In this document: in pieces, positions 60,951 through 64,000 of the stretch | How positions within the stretch are numbered: position 1 is the stretch's first letter | Layout of the letters: each line of letters opens with the position of its first letter | Assembly (NCBI RefSeq): GCF_900177425.1 | Contig: NZ_LT840184.1 | Location: 3,574,263 to 3,638,262, forward strand | DNA from: Paenibacillus uliginis N3/975 | GTDB taxonomy: Bacteria; Bacillota; Bacilli; Paenibacillales; Paenibacillaceae | Direction of reading: 5' to 3' | Length of the DNA stretch: 64,000 nucleotides | Notes under the pieces: generated by a model | The model's database searches: none | Told to the model about the DNA's origin: nothing | Seen by the model: only the letters and a program-made list of their open reading frames with translations | Translations under genes and position numbers: made by a program

Positions 60951-61271
60951 TTAATTTTGGAATCCGTTACGGCTCCCTCTTAAAAAACACAAAAAAAGAG
61001 TCGATGAACGTTGACTACTAGAATAGATCATATCATTCCAGCTCATGCCATTGGACATCTTGTGACCCCGCTTTTCCATTTCAATGGTCAGGTCGAATGA
61101 ATCGGCGGCATCCGCACGCATCCCCGGCGTATCGAACAAAATGACGTTTCCCTGCTTATCCCGCTTGATGTCAAAGCCCATATTTGCGCCAGCCTTTGCT
61201 TTCGCGTTCACCACCAGTACCAGTACGGCAAGGACCACAGATACAGCCAGGATCCATAGCCAGATACTCAT
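60951..61271 (-). CDS. Small single-pass membrane protein, hypothetical
   Basis: The 106-residue product starts at ATG 61271, behind GAGGTGGG. An N-terminal membrane helix (SIWLWILAVSVVLAVLVLVV) precedes a soluble part (GFDIKRDKQGNVILFDTPGM). The last 25 codons (after about residue 80) run over a T-rich, hairpin-like stretch and look unlike coding sequence, so the reading frame may have been extended by a frameshift or stop loss. I do not recognise the family. Confidence 0.55.
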   Translation of the reverse strand: MSIWLWILAVSVVLAVLVLVVNAKAKAGANMGFDIKRDKQGNVILFDTPGMRADAADSFDLTIEMEKRGHKMSNGMSWNDMIYSSSQRSSTLFLCFLRGSRNGFQN

Positions 61272-61282
61272 ATCCCACCTCA

Positions 61283-61720
61283 TTACAACATTTTCTCAAC
61301 CTCAAACTTTCCATCGGCTGATTTTACAAAATATAGCTCGTCAAAACCTTCGTCGTATGTAGGAATCTGTAGTTTTTTTAGCGTGCTTTTTAATCCGATC
61401 TCACGAACTTTTTCTTTCCCTTCTCTCTGTTCATTTCTTGCATAAGACAATTCATAGTCAGGCTCAAAGTAATAACCAACTACCTTAAACTTATTCTTTC
61501 TTGCAATATCAATGTACTTCTTCCTGTCGTCAATTGTTGGATTCGTATTGTCAACAACAAATGGCTGTTTAGCCTCAATCGAAGCCGCCAAATAAACATC
61601 CTCACGGTTCCTACTCCTAAGCATATCAAGATTAATTCGCATATGAGTCTTGAAGAACTTCTCTTTATAAAAAGTTGATTTTCCGGATGCTTGAATCCCA
61701 ATAAAAATTACACATTCCAC
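61283..61720 (-). CDS. P-loop kinase, polynucleotide-kinase-like
   Basis: The 145-residue protein starts at GTG 61720, behind AAGGATGAG. Walker A is GIQASGKST (about 8-16). Then come RINLDMLRSR (the Asp of 5'-OH kinases), FVVDNTNPTIDDRKKYI and a lid Arg region YARNEQREGKEKVRE, matching the AAA_33/PNKP-type kinase domain. It is immediately downstream of the Thg1-like gene (two-base gap). It may phosphorylate 5'-OH RNA ends so that the Thg1-like enzyme can act on them; that link is inference. Confidence 0.8.
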   Translation of the reverse strand: MECVIFIGIQASGKSTFYKEKFFKTHMRINLDMLRSRNREDVYLAASIEAKQPFVVDNTNPTIDDRKKYIDIARKNKFKVVGYYFEPDYELSYARNEQREGKEKVREIGLKSTLKKLQIPTYDEGFDELYFVKSADGKFEVEKML

Positions 61721-61722
61721 AA

Positions 61723-62460
61723 TTACTCATCCTTTTGTTGATAAACGTATTGATTAATGTATTCTCGATTCTGACTAAAGATCGGTGTATCGAAATCAAC
61801 ATCCCACTTACTGCGTGTAGCTTCTCCCTTTTTAAAATACTGTTTTGTGATGCATACCCCACGCTTTTGCCACACAGGCAAGTCATTCCAATTTATCCCT
61901 TTCTCTAGAAACAACTTATCCTGAAGCTTCTTTCCATCCAAACCTTGAAGCTGCTCGTGAGGAAAATTAGCTTGTGCCACCATTGAAATGCTGTTCTTTG
62001 TGGCATCTTGTTGTCTCCAAAGAAAATAATTCGTTACTTCATCATGAGGAACTACCCAAGCTCTACTATCAAAAGTCGCAAATGGCCTGTCAGGGTAGCA
62101 TTCCTTAATGGCTTCATTAAACTTTGCCGTTGCCATCGAAGCAGACACTGAAACGATTTTTTGAAGGTTATTATCGAACCATGATTGTGTTGTTAATTTA
62201 TCATAGTTAGTAAGGAGAATGGATATTTCATCGCTCTGTTGATATACCAGTTTACAGCCCATAATATTCTGTGCTAAGTATTTGCATGTCTCCCAAAGTG
62301 CGTTAGTTAATGATTCATCAAACGGCTTCCTCATACCACGTGTAAACGTATGAAAGTGACAACCATCTATCCGAATAATAACAGGTAGTCTTTGAGGAAG
62401 TGCTTGTCTAAAAATATTTTCATACCCCTTCATTCGATTTCCAAAATCATCCTTTTTCAT
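61723..62460 (-). CDS. Thg1-like tRNA 3'-5' polymerase (tRNA(His) guanylyltransferase family)
   Basis: The 245-residue protein starts at ATG 62460, six bases after AAAGGAG; the frame to 62487 is too long. The catalytic core is typical: FGNRMKGYEN, PVIIRIDGCHFHTFTRG (metal Asp) and QQSDEISILL (second carboxylates), then FDSRAWVVP. Bacterial Thg1-like proteins add nucleotides to the 5' end of truncated tRNAs in a template-dependent way. Pairing with a 5' kinase suggests an RNA repair unit. AT-rich and probably acquired. Confidence 0.9.
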   Translation of the reverse strand: MKKDDFGNRMKGYENIFRQALPQRLPVIIRIDGCHFHTFTRGMRKPFDESLTNALWETCKYLAQNIMGCKLVYQQSDEISILLTNYDKLTTQSWFDNNLQKIVSVSASMATAKFNEAIKECYPDRPFATFDSRAWVVPHDEVTNYFLWRQQDATKNSISMVAQANFPHEQLQGLDGKKLQDKLFLEKGINWNDLPVWQKRGVCITKQYFKKGEATRSKWDVDFDTPIFSQNREYINQYVYQQKDE

Positions 62461-62640
62461 TTCCTTCTCCTTTCTTTCCTTTTTCAATATTTAATTATTT
62501 GGTGTTTTGATGAATCAGACCTTCATCTAAGACAGGATTGTAGATGTGCTGGAGCAGTATAAAAATCACCACAATGTATATCTCTCCTTTATAAATGTAA
62601 TAAGTACTTATGTTGATATTAACCATTTGTATAGAAAAAA

Positions 62641-62662
62641 GACACTAACAAATGTCAGTGCC
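62641..62662 (-). terminator. Intrinsic terminator
   Basis: A 9-bp imperfect stem (GACACTAAC with GTCAGTGCC), followed on the minus strand by six T. It ends the hypothetical gene at 62699 before the Thg1 unit. Confidence 0.65.
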
Positions 62663-62698
62663 TTTAGCGGTATTCTATTTCAAATTCAACGGTATCGA

Positions 62699-63148
62699 CT
62701 ACTCGATCATACCACTAGCAATTAACCCCTTAAAATTTTCAACAAATTTTTTATAATTATATTTTTCAAAGGCTATAGGAAGAACATGAATAGGCTTTGA
62801 CATGTCCATATAATATCCAAATGACTTCCAAACAAAGCAATCTTTCTCCTCTACCACACTAGTAGATACCACTGTGCAAGAGAAATCCATGTCATCAGAA
62901 CAAACCAAAATAGGAATAACAATATTTGTATAATCTAATAACTCAAAAACTTTCTGTTGATCACTAGCATCATAAAGTCCGATAGGAGGAACTAACAAAT
63001 TAAAAGAATCGCTATCTGTATTTTGATTCAAATAATCAATCAATGTAATTTCATTTATGTAGATCATATTCTGTGGATTTTGAAAACCATGCACATGATC
63101 CAAGCGAATATCAATTTTACTTAGAATGTATTTCTTGGATTTACCCAC
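62699..63148 (-). CDS. Hypothetical protein
   Basis: The 149-residue soluble protein starts at GTG 63148, behind GGGGAGG. Acidic and Tyr-rich (DIRLDHVHGFQNPQNMIYIN; VLCSDDMDFSCTVV-type Cys residues; GYYMDMSKPIHVLPIAFEKY). AT-rich, no membrane segment, no recognised domain. Size, composition and solitary state recall immunity proteins of contact-dependent toxins, but no motif proves it. Single gene with its own terminator. Confidence 0.55.
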   Translation of the reverse strand: MGKSKKYILSKIDIRLDHVHGFQNPQNMIYINEITLIDYLNQNTDSDSFNLLVPPIGLYDASDQQKVFELLDYTNIVIPILVCSDDMDFSCTVVSTSVVEEKDCFVWKSFGYYMDMSKPIHVLPIAFEKYNYKKFVENFKGLIASGMIE

Positions 63149-63344
63149 AATTACCTCCCCGATACATAAAAATCTCTTTGAACAAAGGTTTCCCTTCTTC
63201 CGTACGCTCGCCGCTCACTCGATCTTAACTCCGGCGTTCAGAAAGCGCGACTCAGATACTGGGCTCACTTATCTGTTACCTTTCGTGCAATCCTCACCAT
63301 AAGTATATCATGGTTGAAAGGTAACCATTATGAGTTTACAACGA

Positions 63345-63386
63345 AGAGGCTGTCCCAAAAGGTCAATTGACCTTGGGGCAACCTCT
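63345..63386 (-). terminator. Long hairpin terminator after the SLH protein gene
   Basis: AGAGG, CCC and AAGGTCAATTGACCTT arms stack into a long stem; the minus strand ends TTTTTT on one side through the A-rich flank. The GAGGCTGTCCCAAAAGG type is common in Bacillota. The 63149-63344 gap holds no gene. Confidence 0.6.
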
Positions 63387-63418
63387 TTTTTGTGTTCATG
63401 TTCTTGTCTTGTATTTGT

Positions 63419-64000
63419 TTATTTTACATACGTCAGGTTCTGAAGCATTCGATTTAACACCGCGGCACTTTCGCCTCTAGTTGCATTCGATTGAGGGGTA
63501 AGTCGCTGGTGACGATCCCCGTTCAACATTTCAAGACCGCTCAATACATCCACCGCTTTTTTTGCCCAGCTACTAATATGGGACTTATCAGCAAAATGGG
63601 GTTTCGATGAACCGTTGTGTGTGTATCCGGCATATTGCATTGCGTTGTACACCATGAGTGCCATCTCTTCTCGCGTGATCGTCTGCCCTGGTTTAAAGGT
63701 GCCGTCCAAATACCCGCTTACGATTCCGGCATTGACAGCCGCATTAACCTGCCCGGCATACCAGTTATCTGCTGTCATATCCTTAAATGAACTTGCTTGA
63801 GCGTCTACGGTAAGACCTAATGCTCGGGTTAATAACGTGGCGAACTCGGCTCGTGTTACCGGAGCATTCGGAACAAAGGCCTGCTCTGTGCGTCCGGTCA
63901 CGATCATTTTGGCAGCGAGGGACTCAACGTCTACCTTTGACCAATGCGACACGATGTCCTGGAACGTTACCGGGTTCTGAATAACCAGATACGTGCTGTT
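63419..64000 (-). CDS. SLH-domain surface protein (partial, N-terminus outside window)
   Basis: The frame is open across the window end and ends at a stop at 63419 after 193 visible codons. These are three SLH repeats: FQDIVSHWSKVDVESLAAKM to ALGL, FKDMTADNWYAGQVNAAVN to NAMQY and FADKSHISSWAKKAVDVLSG to MLQNL. They attach the protein to pyruvylated wall polymer. The GTG at 63952 lies inside the first repeat and is not a real start. The N-terminal catalytic or structural part is unseen. Confidence 0.93.
   Translation of the reverse strand, partial: NSTYLVIQNPVTFQDIVSHWSKVDVESLAAKMIVTGRTEQAFVPNAPVTRAEFATLLTRALGLTVDAQASSFKDMTADNWYAGQVNAAVNAGIVSGYLDGTFKPGQTITREEMALMVYNAMQYAGYTHNGSSKPHFADKSHISSWAKKAVDVLSGLEMLNGDRHQRLTPQSNATRGESAAVLNRMLQNLTYVK

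Noticed and set aside
1..64000. CRISPR arrays, tRNA or rRNA genes, complete prophage
   Set aside because: No regularly spaced repeats, cloverleaf-like genes, rRNA signatures or phage structural genes were seen by eye.

Overview
The window looks like the chromosome of a Paenibacillus-type Bacillota. Genes carry strong AGGAGG-type ribosome binding sites with frequent GTG and TTG starts. There are proteins with S-layer-homology (SLH) domains, two secreted proteins with copper-amine-oxidase stalk domains, and many small sugar-scavenging operons, each with its own regulator. No rRNA, tRNA, CRISPR array or complete insertion sequence was found. Most starts given here were reset from the longest reading frame to the codon that has a proper ribosome binding site.

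Layout. 1-4.2 kb: a four-gene minus-strand operon (HTH protein, XpaC-like membrane protein, VWA/substrate-binding protein, TelA) driven by one promoter with a palindromic operator. 4.3-11.8 kb: three unrelated gene modules (amidohydrolase plus a 1056-residue GNAT fusion; GyrI-like protein plus AraC regulator; DUF3626 protein), bounded by decayed copies of one short stretch of a yyaL/DUF255 thioredoxin-domain gene. 11.9-21.6 kb: a maltodextrin locus (ABC importer, neopullulanase, LacI regulator, two tandem esterases with CBM20-like tails, a stalk-domain protein) with the same 14-16 bp palindrome at both promoters. 21.7-25.2 kb: LysR regulator, histidine phosphatase, hybrid cluster protein, small membrane protein. 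25.3-29.7 kb: a 1440-residue SLH-anchored GH20 enzyme with a cre-like site.

29.9-34.1 kb: small hypothetical genes, a Nudix hydrolase and an AT-rich WYL regulator/DJ-1 pair. 34.2-37.1 kb: an ABC-2 exporter operon whose 270-nt leader holds a five-codon upstream ORF and an intrinsic terminator, which suggests ribosome-mediated attenuation. 37.2-39.2 kb: a repeat-rich area with two small membrane proteins and an IS3 relic. 39.2-44.8 kb: a polyol operon (RbtT/CsbX transporter, ribulokinase-like kinase, zinc dehydrogenase) with a ROK repressor. 45.0-49.9 kb: a second sugar operon (GPH symporter, Gfo/Idh/MocA oxidoreductase, sugar isomerase/epimerase) with a LacI regulator and three matching palindromes. 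50.1-55.0 kb: a two-component system with an FtsX-type ABC transporter. 55.3-57.0 kb: an apparently leaderless ArsR gene with an MFS exporter. 57.1-64.0 kb: SRPBCC and GNAT proteins, a histidine-phosphatase relic, a two-motif beta-gamma-crystallin-like protein, a stalk-domain lipoprotein, a P-loop kinase/Thg1-like pair suggesting RNA end repair, and the end of an SLH protein.

All family calls come from reading motifs by eye; no database search was run.
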